The position numbers and the translations under genes are program-made. A DNA stretch of 64,000 nucleotides from Erigeron canadensis (lineage: Eukaryota > Streptophyta > Magnoliopsida > Asterales > Asteraceae). A model generated the notes under the pieces. That model made no database searches. It was not told the DNA's origin and saw nothing but the letters and a program-made list of their open reading frames with translations. Below, piece after piece: positions 10,633 to 23,306 of this stretch; position 1 is the first letter of the stretch, and every line of letters starts with the position of its first letter. Location: positions 23,312,735-23,376,734 of the forward strand of contig NC_057769.1 of assembly GCF_010389155.1 (NCBI RefSeq). The letters are read 5' to 3'.

Positions 10633-13600
10633 ATGTCTTTGCCGGGAAATCGTACCAGGTATATATATAACAATACAAACCCCAATTTCTATATCTATTC
10701 TGATCTTTATTTCTTGCCCACCTATCAATATTACAAATTTATAATATATATGTAATACCCACAAGCTATCTTTGTGATTACTATGCTTATTTAGTTTTTT
10801 TTTTTTAATATTATTTTATTATTTTTATTTTTATATATATTGTAAACCCAAGATTTTGGAGTATGATTGATGGGTTTCGTTTGCTTATATAGTATATGTC
10901 TTTATATTTTAATTTTAAGTATTTATTTTAAGAATTAATCTTTTAATTTTTTTTTTGGGGGAAATATTCTTTGTTAGGGTGTTGTGCAAGTTTTTTGCTC
11001 ATGGAGCATGTTTGAAAGGGGAGCATTGTGAGTTCTCCCATGACTGGAAGGACCCGGCTAATAATGTACGGTTTTTCGTTTTACTTGTTTGTTGCGAAAC
11101 TTGAATGGTTAGTTAGTAGGTCTTGATTGGGGTTTGTGATGATTAACAGGTTTGTACTTTTTATCAAAAAGGGGCTTGTGCGTATGGTAGTCGTTGTAGA
11201 TATGATCATGTTAAAGTTCCTCAACGGCAAGGTTCTGCGTCGTCATCTACGTATCCTTATCAATATGTTGGTTCGGAAGCTGTATCTGCGACAGCCGTGC
11301 CTGGTGCTATTGGGGAGCTTTCTGCTTCGAGTAGATCGTATGTATTGCCTGCAAGTACTGCTTGGGGTGAAGGTTCTGGGGAGAGTGATTTGTTAAGTGA
11401 TGTGATTGGGCATACGAGAAGGACTAATTCAGCTGATGCGGTGATGTGTTCATTTGCTGCCGCGGGCAATTGTCCCCGTGGAGAAAATTGCCCTCATGTT
11501 CATGGGGATGTATGTCCAACGTGCAAAAAAATGTGCTTGCATCCTTTTAGACCAGAAGAAAGGGAGGAACATAAAAAAAGTTGTGAAAAGAAGCATAAGA
11601 ATCTTGAGGCGTTAAAGCATAGCCAAGATATAGAGTGCAGTGTTTGCCTTGAACGTGTACTTTCAAAACCAACACCAGCTGAGCGGAAGTTTGGGTTATT
11701 ATCGGAATGTGATCATCCATTTTGTATTTCGTGTATCAGAAATTGGAGAAGTAGTTCCCCGACATCTGGAATGGATGTGAATTCTGCTTTGAGGGCTTGC
11801 CCGATATGCAGGAAGCTTTCCTATTTTGTGATTCCGAGTGTGATTTGGTATGCAACAAAAGAAGAAAAGCAGGAAATTGTGGATAGTTACAAAGCAAAAC
11901 TTAGGTATTGTTTTTTGGTCTATGATTGCTTATTAGGAAATTGACATTGTCGCTCAATATTGTGAGAGTGTTTGTGTGAGTACATGATAGCTATTACCAC
12001 TTCCTTTTGCAGGTCTATTGACTGCAGGCACTTCGACTTTGGAAATGGGGCGTGCCCATTTGGTACCAGTTGTTTTTATAAGGTAATTTTAAATGTTGAT
12101 TTACCATATTATGTTATTACTTTGTGCAATACGAAGCTGGTAGTGATTATATAGTTGTTTTATAACATATTTTTGTGTTACACACTTATAGTTATTTTTT
12201 GGCTGGTATTTCATATATCATTCTTCTGTCTAGACAAGTGGGTCAACACAAACCATAACCTCTTAATTTATGCTGTGTATAACACATAACTAATTATGTG
12301 TAAAAATTTTTAGTGTTATATACAGCATGTTATTTGCTTCTAATATCTCATTGCATCATGTCTTTTTTCAGATCCAAATTATCAAGTTTCATTAAAATCC
12401 TTACTATACAATGTACATTTTCTTCATCAAACTCTTTCACATTTCTTCATAACCTTTGGCACTACTTTGAGGCTTAAAGATCATCTGCACTGTCATCCTA
12501 AGTGAAATTTAGGACATGACTTGATTCCCATAATTTGGTTGTAATATGTCACCTTCTTTGTCTACATCATCTTCTTTTAATTGACATATTTGCTCTTTAA
12601 ATTGAGCATTGACATTATTGTTTATTTTCTTGACATCTATGCTACCCCTGCCTTTTTCTTTGTGGATTATCATTGCTACAAACTCAAAAAGGAGTAAGTC
12701 AGTGAAAAAGTAGCAATGATGAAGTAATTAATTAATTTCTTTGAACTATTGAAAATATCTAATCCCTTTGAAAATATTTGAGTCTCTATTATGGTGACTA
12801 GAGTCTTGAGAGTTAATTAGTCCACCGTTCATTAACTGTCAAATGGGATATCCAACTGTAGTTTGAGTATTTGAGACGAGAAACTAATTTGAAGTTATGA
12901 ATAATGATTACTGGGATTGAAATGATTTTCTCACAAGATTGCGTATGATTTTGTTTGGTATGAAGCTGTAAAGCAACCTTGATTCAATTCAACTTGATAC
13001 TTTTATCTTTTCTTATTTTTTATATGCTTTCTTGGTTAGATCCGACTTTGCAAATGTTGTGACAGTTAGTGGAGCTCTATTTCTTTATTGTTAACATTTT
13101 CATCAAGGGCGGAGTTATAATAGACATGCTGGGTTATGGTTTAAGGTTTAATACAAACACACATTTGAGTTATCTAACCTTCGCCTAGACAGTAAAACAA
13201 GGGTAACAAAGTTTAGAGGTCAATAGTAGTTGAAGTTTACTATCTAAATTTTGCCTTAACAGTAAAAATGAGTGTAACCAAGTTTAAAAGTCTATAGAAG
13301 TTGAAGTTTATTATAAAATGAAGTTTGATACTAAAAGTATCACTAGTTCTTTAAGAATGAGATCAGAGGGAATGCAGGGGACATTATTCAATACTTTTAG
13401 TCACTACCTAGACAACAGTTGGATAAAGTATCCCTAGTATAGTAGTATTATGTGTTCAGTCTCAGTGTTGGTTTTTTAACTTTTTTTACAAATGAGTATA
13501 TCACACATGGACTTCTTTCACATAATGTTTGCTAGCTCACCTCTTTCACATATGTGAATATGTAAATCTGCGTAGAGGCTTAAAATACTGAGTTTATGAG

Positions 13601-15364
13601 CTTAGAGCAAGAAGCTGTTTAATCTAACTTTTACAACACATGTTTTGTCATCTTTAACATAAGCATCCAAGTGCGTAGGTTTGAGTTGACCAAAATAATG
13701 CGAACCAAGACAGAAGTCGTATTGTACTAAAAAGAAAGGAAAGAAAAAACAAAGATAGTTCTTACAATTAGACAAGTAGGGATTTCCTAATGGCCTAAGA
13801 CTTCATCTTAGTTCATCGATGACTAAATACGAACCCTTATGTTCTATAAATTCTAGACTTTAACTTGTTTATTAAGAAACTTTATAAATACCCAATTACA
13901 ATGTAAGGGAACTGTAAGGTATCTACTTAAGTACGAAACAACTGAACTCTTTTAGTTTACTGGTTGCATTATGATGTTGTATAGGTCATGACCATCTGAT
14001 TATGTTGCAAAACTGATAGAGATCTTTGTTTTAGGTGATTATTTTTGTGTCAAATTTAAGTATCTCTTGCCTAGTATTGTGTCTTCAAATCTTTTCTGCG
14101 ATTACCTGTTGGTGGCCTGACATTTAACTGGTAGTTCTGCTTTTGTGACTATAGAAATAGGATATGTTCATAGAAGGAATACTTGTTATATAAGATGCTA
14201 TGCAATTGCATGTTCAATTGTAATTTAGATCTGCATATTCTTGGTTATGAGCTGTGTGCTCTATTTTTTATGCCTTTCTGCTTTGTAAATTTGTCTGCGC
14301 AGGTACAGCTTTTTAGTAGTAAGTAACATAGCATTTATCTATTTGAGCTTATGAGTAAAATTTACAATCATTTCTTACATCTTTCTTTGTGACCCTTGTG
14401 CATTTTTTGCTGTTCCTTCGTTTTATATAGTGTGGTTTTACTGATTTCTTCATTTTTCTCTTTATACTGGATTAAGTAGGGTGTTTCTTTTGTTAACATC
14501 AATGCTAAGGATCAGCTTATGAAGGGTGAATGTGGAATCCTTAAGATCCTTTAGCACGTAAAACTATATGTAGGTTTAAAAACATAATGCCTAGGTACGC
14601 ATAGGTATTAGGGAAATCCCCTTTTGCTACTCAAGCAGTTCTGGGCATGTGGCAACCCTCAAGTATGATTAAGCCCGATACGTGAAAAAAATAAAGGATT
14701 CCTCTTTTCTGCCCTAGCAACACACATGAGCAGGAAAAATAAGCAGTTTATCTCCCTAGTTCCCGATTATGAGGAGGATGATGACTAGTGATGGTACATG
14801 TTATATATCAATGCCTAACCTTTAGTTTACCTTGATGGTCACTAGTTAGTGATGCTATTTTCTTAGTTGCTTTGAAATTGTTGAAAATAGCCAACTATGA
14901 TAATATTACTCAATAGTCGCGACTTTTTTGTGAAATTTTTGGTATGTAAATGGAGACGTGAAGTATCTTGTGTATTTTTGTGCTATAGAAATGACTTTTA
15001 GCATGGGTAAATCTTACAATGCGTAATTTATACTACTATTTTGGCCCACATTAGAGTTTTATGCTTCTGTGATGCTCTGTTCTGCAAGTTACTTTTTAAG
15101 GTCCGATGTGTCTTTAATCAATATAAAAAGGTTTTCGTTATGTGTTATCTACTTTTAACAGCATGCATACCGTGATGGTCGTCTAGAAGAAGTAGTTTTG
15201 CGTCATCTTGGGGCTGAAGATGGAGAGACTGTCATTGCTAAAGATATAAGGTCTACAATCTTCTTTTTTTACATTATTTAACTTTTAAGTCATTTTGTAT
15301 CAAGCTTACAAATTTAATAATGTTCAGGCTGTCTGATTTCCTCAGCCGTATGCGCATAAGGTGA
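10633..15364 (+). CDS. MKRN: Makorin-type RING E3 ubiquitin ligase, six exons
   Basis: Exons 10633-10658, 10978-11065, 11150-11904, 12013-12082, 15162-15250 and 15328-15364, all with GT-AG introns, join in frame to 1065 nt and a 354-residue protein ending in TGA. Domains in order: CCCH finger 1 (C12, C20, C26, H30), CCCH finger 2 (C40, C48, C54, H58), CCCH finger 3 (C138, C146, C152, H156), the makorin Cys-rich segment (about 160-183), a C3HC4 RING (C201, C204, C225, H227, C230, C233, C255, C258) and a last CCCH finger (C294, C304, C310, H314). This is the full makorin arrangement: the RING recruits an E2 for ubiquitin transfer and CCCH fingers usually bind RNA. The ATG was chosen because the short first exon gives phase 2 and leads directly into finger 1. 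Intron 4 is 3.1 kb. No lesion was seen. Confidence 0.93.
12083..15161 (+). other. Large intron 4 of the makorin gene
   Basis: The intron runs from GTAATT at 12083 to TTTTAACAG at 15161. It holds no recognisable gene. Near 13160-13312 a unit of about 75 bp (TTGAAGTTTA, AACAGTAAAA, AAGTTTA motifs) is duplicated in tandem with several mismatches. The rest is AT-rich. Neighbouring introns are 84 to 320 bp, so insertion of repeats is likely. Confidence 0.7.
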
Positions 15365-16330
15365 ACAACGCTGTCTAACTTCCAGGTTAGTATATATTTA
15401 CTATAGTATAAAGGCTGCAGTGTTAACCCATTTACTTGTGGGCAGCTTTGGATTAGGTTTCTCTCTATTGGGTCAAATGGTTAATTTCAAACAGTTAGCT
15501 AACAAGGAAATGGGCTGGGCCAGTCAAAGAGGGTAAACAAAGTGTAGTTTTGATGAATACCTGCTCCTAAATCAGTTTATAAATAATTTTAGTTTGTTGG
15601 TCTACCAATCTGACTCGACTCGCAGAGTTACCTGTTACCTAACCCTTCTTTTTTTTGTCATCATTTGCGTTTAACCTGCATTTCTTGGGTCTGATATATA
15701 GTGATGTATTATGGGCAGATATTTGGTGTAGCTAGGTATGCCCCATTATAAAATGCTTTCTTCATTAGATGTCAGTGTGGCTCTACAGATGATCTCAAGG
15801 TATACTGAATATTATTTTCCTATGTTTTTATACTACACATGTAATTTTCATTAGTCTGAAAACTGTCCATTGTTTTCTCTGATGGTATCAGGTGGTTTGA
15901 TTTTTGCGTCTGTTGAGCCAGATATGGGGTATGCTATATATAAAACAAAAAGGTATCTAAGAATAACTTACACCTGATATTTTTTGAGGATAAAGGAAGT
16001 GTATGGTGAATGAGTTGAAACAATCTCAGCGAAAAATCATAAGTAAAAAAAAAAAATACTTGTAATGGAACATAAAGTGACCGGAATTGTAAAGGGATGA
16101 AAATTGGCCTTGTGTTCCTAAGGGTGTCCTACCCATTTTGTATGTTTTGGGAACTGTACATGATATTGGTTTTGGTTTTGGCTGTGGTTCTGTTGTGTTT
16201 TGTTGCTGATTTAAGGCGTGTCAATAATGATGTTGGTTTCTGGGGAAACTTTTGGGTAATTCGTTTATTGCTACCCAATTACACAAAATGATCAGTTTTG
16301 TAATCTTTAAAGCCCTTGATCTCTGGATTT
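15365..16330 (+). other. 3' flank of the makorin gene, possible spliced UTR
   Basis: Downstream of the stop codon, CTTCCAG-GTTAGT at about 15380-15392 looks like a splice donor. Short blocks ending in ATCTCAAG-GTATAC (about 15800) and following GATGGTATCAG (about 15893) look like further UTR exons. A frame at 16097-16291 has no recognisable features and is not called as a gene. Confidence 0.35.
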
Positions 16331-18130
16331 TTTTTTCCCTAGCTTTGATAAATATCTGAAACAAGGGTGGAAGGTATTAGTTGGCACCTCACAAATCATT
16401 TTTGGTATATCTAAAGTAACTACTAGATACTTGCACTTGTTAAAATTCTTTCTATATATTTGCATACAAGGTGCATTTCACATAAACGTCATTTAGTGTA
16501 TACTTTTAGATGTCACTTTTTTTTGTGATGCCAATTGCCAAATCCAAGGATTGGACACTCAAGGATCAATCGTGGGTCTTGATACCCCCGTATTAAAACG
16601 TTGAATCTGATTGACTTTCCTATGGTATACAAGCATAAATAGGCTTAATAGAATGGTTTTCTGCATATCATGTTAACATGATGAACCAAAGAAAGCCTAT
16701 GAAACAAGATGTTCTGTATGCTAAAGTCGAAATGTGATGCAGTCAAGATTTCTAATGAAAGACTTTATGTTTGGTAAAATATTAAAATTCAAAGCTGGAC
16801 GGGAAAAAAACTGAAGTTAACTGTATAAAACTTAAACAAGCTATATAAAAAAAATATAAAATTACATTAATGGACATAAAATAAGTATATTACTCAAAAA
16901 ACTAACTTGTTTTCTTTGATGTAACATTATCCTTTTCCATGACCCCGTCTTAACCATATCACATAAAAATAACACCATAAACAAAGTCACATTGATTTTG
17001 ATTTCGTACATATATTAACCAAAACCCTTAACAAACCATAACATCTTATTATTCACTATTTCACTTTACCTAAGCACCTTATTAGTTTATAACACTTGCA
17101 GCTAAACAAACAGATTCACCTACATTGAATAAGAAACAAGGCAACTACTCCTATACTTTGCTGTCTCCCACAAAATATATGGATACCCAATCCTCATCGG
17201 TGTAACCCTATGTCCCCTTCAACTTAATTGCCTTCCAATTCGTCTCTAATAAGTAATAACAGTATAACACATCCAAAAAAAAATTACAACATTTTAACAT
17301 CGAACAATAAATCAAAGCGAAACAAACCATGCATAGAACAACATGCTTGATAGCAGTTTTGATTTCATCATAGGTGAAAGACTTTTCCAATCTCACAAAA
17401 AACTATTTTCAATTTAAGGTGCTTTTTTTCTAACGTTGCTTGAAGCAGTTTTAATTTTTAAGCTCATTGAGGGCTTTTAATTTAAAATAAAATCTTCTAG
17501 TCTTTCTATCCAAATAAAGCTATTTTCACTAAAAGAAGGTTCTTTTTTAACACCCTAAGCCTCAATCCCTAAACAGCTCTTAGAAAGCCCCTTCCAAACA
17601 GCGTCGCTATATACCTCAAAACTTTCATAAATTAAAAATTAGGGAGTCTTCAAAATGAACACGATTTTCCAACTTATACACCACCTTTCATGTGATGTCG
17701 TGATGACATTATCTAAGGATATGTTATATGTGATGTGTGATGTGTAATGATAATAGGCACAATGATGATGGATTTGGTCCCAAGTTGTTCTTGTTCTTTG
17801 AGTGAATGGGCCTAAACTTAGTGGCTATAATACAATTCTTATACAAACAACGTCATTTTAGTAAAGTCGGCATAAGAAGAAAAAAACAGTCGCACGGTAT
17901 TGCGTAGCTATACTAAAAAGTAAAAGCCAACTTTCGGGCTATATCTGTTACTGACACGTCCAATCACCACACTGTTTGTACATTGTACCTTGTACCGGAA
18001 GAATACTACTTTAAGTACACACAATGACACAAATTAATTTTTGGACACATTTATCATGCGTTTTGGAACCCTATTCTGTTTGCATCCAGTTGCTCCCGCG
18101 AACATATTTAGACTTTTGCTTAGACTATCG
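16331..18130. other. Intergenic DNA, nothing recognised
   Basis: AT-rich, multiply interrupted in all frames. I saw no gene, RNA or clear repeat boundary here. The only ORF above 60 codons (17208-17396, minus) has no motif and a hydrophobic, low-complexity composition. Confidence 0.5.
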
Positions 18131-18134
18131 AACC

Positions 18135-18420
18135 CTAACGAAAGCATGCGCGATGCAGCGAAAACAATGGTAGTGGCGAAGGTGGTAACGGCGTGGTATT
18201 AGCGATGACGGGTGGTGGCCATGTGGTTATTGATATAAAGGTAATTGATATGAAAACGATAGTATAGTTTTTCACGAGTTGAGGGATATATTTAGTTAAT
18301 TATTTAATTGAGGTTATTTTAGGTATATAGATTAATTATAAAAGAAAGTTTTTGAAAAAGTAAGGGTATTATGAGTTTTTTAAAGGTTTAAAAGTTCTAT
18401 TTGAGGGTATGAAAACTGCT
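18135..18420. repeat. GGY module copy with shared right flank
   Basis: A GCGCGATGCAGCG motif is followed by GGT/GGC triplets to about 18230. An AT-rich flank then contains TTGATATGAAA, TTGAGG and ATTTTAGGTATATAG, resembling the flank of the module at 2395-2530. Together they look like two copies of one short dispersed element. Confidence 0.45.
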
Positions 18421-18560
18421 AAAATTACTATTGTGGGGTCTCGTGTAAATAGTCGGTCAAAAAGTATTTTGAATGTAATTTCTTTTTTATTTTATTTTAT
18501 TTCATTTATGGATTACATAGAAATTCCAAGTCATGTCTCTATACAAAACACCAAAATATA

Positions 18561-18580
18561 ATATATATATATATATATAT
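18561..18580. repeat. (AT)10 microsatellite
   Basis: Ten uninterrupted AT dinucleotides, with a few more imperfect ones on the left. Nothing else is attached to it. Confidence 0.9.
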
Positions 18581-19070
18581 TTCTGGGTTCCATCTCCATT
18601 CCATCTTCATAACCTTCGACCATCCTACCGCCGACACCACCTAAATCCGACTACCCTTTTGCCATTACAGATTTGGGATGTCATAATCACATATTCCCTA
18701 TGGTAAGGTCAGCTCATCATCAACATCACTATTATATAATCACATCACCGGAAAATAAAAAACAACATACAAATTTTCCGGCCACCCCAACACCACCACC
18801 ACAAAGATCCAGCCACAAAGTCATGAAACAATTTGAATAATCTTGATTGTATCTTTGTCCCCATTTAACCATTCTCATGTTCAACTCTTATTAAACAACC
18901 CAAGTTAAAGATTTGAACCTTTTACTTAACACCACCGCAAATCTCCATAGTCGCCACCATAAAGTTTATGACGCCGACAACGGTGGTTTTGAAATGGAAG
19001 TGGCTAGATGTCATATGGTACAAGGGAATATAAAAAAGTGGTTAATTTGAAAAAAATTTGTTGGAGCCCA

Positions 19071-19290
19071 AAAAAGGTTTTAGTGACAAGTTGAGAGACT
19101 TTTCAAGTAATTAGCCCTTAAAAATAAGGATAAAACCAGCTAGCTACTGTACATGTCAGCAAAAAGTGGTCACGGTCCTATTATAGTAATTTTGTCCGTT
19201 TTCATACTCTTAAATAGAACTTTTTTTTGTTAGAACCCCAGAAAAGGTTTCAGTGACAAGTTGAGAGACTTTTCAAGTAATTATCCCTTA
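19071..19290. repeat. Direct repeat of 50 bp, two copies 170 bp apart
   Basis: The block containing AGTGACAAGTTGAGAGACTT and TTCAAGTAATTA occurs at 19071-19120 and 19241-19290 with few mismatches. The second copy runs on into TTATTAGATAG-T, which resembles a Helitron 3' end. The repeat may be a partial duplication of a small element. Confidence 0.55.
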
Positions 19291-19654
19291 GTTTTATTAG
19301 ATAGTACTATAGTATACATAAATCTAACTATTGGATTTGAGTCAAATTTAAATATAGGAAAAAGAAATGTGATGTAGTTTTCGCTCATCCTTAATTTTCC
19401 ACTTTGATTAAATATAAATAATTAAATATTATGCACAGGGTTCTTCTAAATTGTAAATCTTTCGAGTTTGTCATGTTTAACAATCTTCTATGATAATAAT
19501 ATAATATAATTAAAAGAGAAGGTTGTGGTACACTTGGCACCTCTAATTTTTTTCTTAGACTTGATTCTCCACTCTCCTTTTTCTAATTTTTTTTAATTAT
19601 TATTTATATCTTTACGTAAAAGATATACATGGATAGAATAAAAAATTTATATAT

Positions 19655-19904
19655 AACAACTAGCGTTATACCTAGCAAATAGGGTTGCAAATCATCTTCG
19701 CTTTTGCCAATGGGGTTGGTGGCCTATTGGTAAGGTCTTTGACCTTGGGAGGATCTACCTGAGTTCGAGTCCCACTTCCCATATTTGTGGGGGTGGATTA
19801 ATTGTGGGGTTTTCGAGAGTCCTGGTATCCAAGCATACGTGTAATTTAATAATAGGAGTAGAATAGAATGTCGTTCCAAAAAAACAACTAGCGTTATACC
19901 CAGC
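19655..19904 (+). mobile_element. tRNA-derived SINE with 22-bp target duplication
   Basis: The tRNA-like head at about 19711-19782 has a box A-like TGGCCTATTGGTAAGG and a box B-like GAGTTCGAGTCCC, the internal RNA polymerase III promoter. The body ends in a short A-tail (about 19878-19884). Flanking copies of AACAACTAGCGTTATACC plus four bases lie at 19655-19676 and 19883-19904 with one mismatch. The insertion went into the 3' hairpin of a Helitron-like element. It is not a functional tRNA gene: the acceptor stem does not pair. Confidence 0.65.
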
Positions 19905-19918
19905 CGTTGGCTGGGGAT
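19888..19918 (-). mobile_element. Helitron-like 3' terminus
   Basis: Read on the minus strand, a hairpin (CCCAGCC / GGCTGGG) is followed by TATAACG and CTAG, then T. That is the structure of a Helitron 3' end. The rest of the element would extend to higher coordinates through the A-rich stretch to perhaps 20450, but no 5' TC end could be fixed. Confidence 0.5.
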
Positions 19919-20348
19919 AACCAAATGTAAAATAAAAACCAAAAAGTTTAACTAAAACCGAAAAATGAAAAAGAGAAAAAAAAACAAAGAGGAATACGAA
20001 AACAAAATGAAAAAGTGAATAAAAAAACCAAATGTTGCATATGAAAAAGGTATAAAAACCAAACATTTAAAAATAAGAACAAATATTAAATGCAACAACA
20101 AAAAAAGAAAAATAAAAAAAATTAAATAAAATATCTAACTTTTGAATAAAATATATAACATTTTAAATAGTTGAATAAAATGTGAAGTGTAATAAATGTT
20201 ATAAAAAACAAATATTAAAAAAAATTGAAAAAAAAACAAATTATATAAAGTTATGGACTAAACATAATAAAAAGGAAACAGAGGAGGCAGAAAATGAAAA
20301 GAAAAAAATGAGGGGGCAAAGTGTAAAAAAAAATAAAAAAAATAACAT

Positions 20349-20419
20349 CACCTGGGTTTCAAACACATAACCTCCCATCTTTCAGGTAAAGTGACAAATC
20401 ACTACACCAAGCCTCACAC
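20349..20419 (-). repeat. tRNA-like sequence, probable SINE head
   Basis: On the minus strand, GGCTTGGTGTAGTG resembles box A and GTGTTTGAAACCC resembles box B, about 40 bases apart. A-rich DNA continues beyond it. It is too degenerate to be a working tRNA; a SINE or tRNA relic fits better. Confidence 0.45.
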
Positions 20420-20429
20420 CTGTTACTTA

Positions 20430-21307
20430 TTTGACAAACATTATATTTATGTTAATACGTTAGATAAGGACAGAAATGGTATTGTTTATACGAAAACTTT
20501 TTAAATAGGTTATAATTAATAAAATAAGTTATATTAAGTTGTTTCTCAAGGTACGAGATATATATTTACAATAGATTTATATGTAACAAATAGTTAAATA
20601 AGTTACACTTATAATTAATAATTAAACTCCTTCTTAGTTAACTCTTCATTTTCTTTAAAAACCTAAAAAAGTTCAACTTACTCAACAAACAAAAAAGGTT
20701 TTATATATATATTTTGGTTTAATCATTATTATTTGACATTGAATTTATATGTTATCATTATTATTTATCTTTTGGCCTTCTGTTCTTTCTTTGAACACAC
20801 ATATAAATATATAACCTAAAAAAAGGGTAAAAATTTGTACATGGTTACAACTTGAGAAGATGGAAAGATCCAACTGCTTTTCTTTATCACTTTCATCATC
20901 TAACATCTTTTCTTTTTTTTTTCTTCAAACTGCAAATTTTTTATTTAACTAATTATTACAAATTAATAAATAAAATTAACGAATTTGCCAATAAAAAAGA
21001 AGTTGAAGAAAAAGGTTAACTGTAATCGATATTGATATGAAGTTAATCTTCATATGTATTGTTCTTTAATTTGTATTTATCCATTTGAATTTTATTAAGT
21101 TTTTATTTAACATACTTCAATTTTTTTTTAAAAACAATTTTATTTAGTTTTTATTTAACATACTTCAATTTGTTTAAAAAAATTTGATTTAATATATTTT
21201 GAGACTACCCATTCAATGTACGGTCCTGAAGACTAGTAAAAATATATAAACAAGATAAAATTAAAACGTTGACCACCAATATACTTTCAAGAATACAATA
21301 AAACATC
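20430..21307. other. AT-rich spacer, nothing recognised
   Basis: Very AT-rich with long A and T runs. A 30-bp motif around TTTATTTAACATACTTCAAT is repeated near 21100 and 21150. No gene is visible. Confidence 0.5.
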
Positions 21308-21741
21308 ACATTATGTAACACAATACCGATATATAACGGCCGATATTATCGGTATCAGAGAGTACTCCGTTATTTTAAACTCGGTATTTTTTCGGTATTT
21401 TCACTATTCAATACCGGCCGGTATTCCCGGTATTTTTCGGTAATATCATTCCGGTATTTTTCAAACTTTAATGTTATTTTTTGTTGTTTGTGAACTTTAA
21501 AATTATATTTTGCTATGAAATACCTATTTAGTATTGTTTTTTGAGTGAATTATAATTGTCTTTTGACTATTTTTGTTAAATTCTAACAAGTTTTGTAAGA
21601 TTTTTATATAAAAAAATAAAAAAAACTAAAATAATCGTACCGGCCGGTATTTCTGATCATATCGAAAATACCGGTAATACCGAAAAACTTTTTCGCATCG
21701 ATATAACTAAAATACTGGTTTTTAAAACATTGTGTAACACA
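21308..21741. mobile_element. Short element rich in ACCGG palindromes
   Basis: The 404-bp body (21323-21726) is flanked by ACATTATGTAACACA at 21308-21322 and the same 15 bases with one mismatch at 21727-21741, a probable target duplication. Inside, GGTATT/AATACC motifs recur many times, including ATACCGGCCGGTAT palindromes near 21412 and 21640. There is no ORF. The long target duplication suggests insertion by a LINE-type machinery, but no tail or internal promoter was seen. Confidence 0.5.
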
Positions 21742-21880
21742 TTAACATTATTGTCTTTCTTAAACTGGATTCATCATATCTCTTGTGTATGATCACTACA
21801 TTCAAAATTTAGTTATACATATTTCAACTTACTTAATTACTTTTATATATGGGGGCTGATACTTTCACGGGAGAAGTTGA

Positions 21881-22682
21881 TGCATTCAAGGAAATCTAAT
21901 AGGAATAGACTATTATGCCCCTAAACTATACTTGTCCAATGTCCAATATTTTCTGTTCACACGTGACCCTCCAAACAAGATACAAACTTCTCTCCCCCAT
22001 TAATCCACAACTTCTTTTTATAAGTCCATCACCATTAACCGATTCCTTTCTTGATTTATATTGAGACTTACTTTGAATAATAATTCAGACCTAGGAATGA
22101 TATGAATGGTAGCTGTATTTGAAGAATAGAAGTCGATCTCCACGGTCACCACTTTGGCCAAATCTCCAGCATCAAAATACCGTTCTAGATATATTAAATT
22201 TAGATATATACATACACAATGTACCTTGTCACATGATTGTCGTTTATAGAAGAAGATTAAGAATCCGGTGACGATAAACACGAAGAATTCAATAAAGACG
22301 ATGAGGAGTTTTATGGGATTTACAATTTTACATAGAAAACAAGGTTTTGAGCTGGTATTTCATTTTTTGTAGTGTTTTACAATTTTATGTTTTTTTTTGT
22401 CTTTGGTTGTTCGATCGAGTGTTAAGGCTTTGTTTATTTATAGTTTTATTAAAATGAAAGATAGAGACTAAGACAAAGATGATGATGAAACATTGAAAAT
22501 GGATATCAGTGATAGATGTGAAGGATTACATCGTTATTATCATAATTTTATGGATTAATGGATGTCACTGGAATAAATGATGAAAGTTAGCGTAAAGTGT
22601 TTACAGTGGATAAAGCTAAAATTGGGTAAAATATATGTTAAGGGCATAATAGTCTATTTGCATCGGCTTTCCTTAGTATGCA
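21881..22682. mobile_element. Non-autonomous DNA element with about 45-bp TIRs
   Basis: The left end (21881-21924) and right end (22638-22682) are inverted repeats sharing AATAGACTATTATGCCC and an AAGGAAA block, bounded by TGCAT. The 0.7-kb interior holds only an 87-codon minus-strand frame (22018-22281) without recognisable features. Target duplications are not clear. A Mutator- or hAT-derived MITE is possible. Confidence 0.5.
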
Positions 22683-23306
22683 TAAAAATGAAACATTCCT
22701 TTATTATATGCATATAAACATCAAGAGTATCCAAACTCTTCTTTCACGAGGTATAGGAAAAGAGTATAGGAGAGTAGAGACGTATATATAGTCTTTCCCT
22801 TTGAAAGACTCCCACTATTTTTTTTAGAAAGTGAGAATCGTAATGAAATGCAATTTCTTAGGCGAAAGAAAAAGGTACCATAGTAGACTATATATCCATG
22901 ATCATATCTTATCTAGAATCTATGTATCATCATTGAATACATTATAAATTTTTTCTTTATTCGAGTTTATTTTGGAATAAGTCGTAACGTATATCGAAGT
23001 TATAAGAAGAAAAGCAAATATCATTATATTCTCAAAATTAATGACTCAAAACCACAAATTCATCGTCACATTGCTATACATGTCGTTCAAAATCTCAATC
23101 AAATGCATATGTTTACTTACATAAAAAAATTACACAAGCGTAATACATAATGAATTTATACCTATAAAAATTTAAATAAAACAGAACATGATCAACATAC
23201 ATCAAGGGAAGAAATGCACCACTCTCTCTCAAATCAACATGTATCGCGCATATATGTTTACGTAACATATATATAAAACAACTAATTAAAGCAATCACAA
23301 ATGAGT
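22683..23306. other. Spacer downstream of the arabinogalactan peptide gene
   Basis: AT-rich with no gene. It should contain the 3' UTR and polyadenylation region of the minus-strand gene at 23307; AATAAA-like motifs are too common here to single one out. Confidence 0.4.

Noticed and set aside
16097..16291. 64-residue hydrophobic ORF downstream of makorin
   Set aside because: No motif, within the probable 3' UTR, composition explained by T-rich DNA.
19711..19782. Functional tRNA gene
   Set aside because: Boxes A and B are present but no acceptor-stem pairing; flanking duplication and A-tail show a SINE.
20182..20370. 62-residue Lys/Asn-rich ORF
   Set aside because: Derived from poly-A-rich DNA; no sign of a gene.
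22018..22281. 87-residue ORF inside the TIR element
   Set aside because: No recognised motif and no codon bias; considered chance inside a non-autonomous element.
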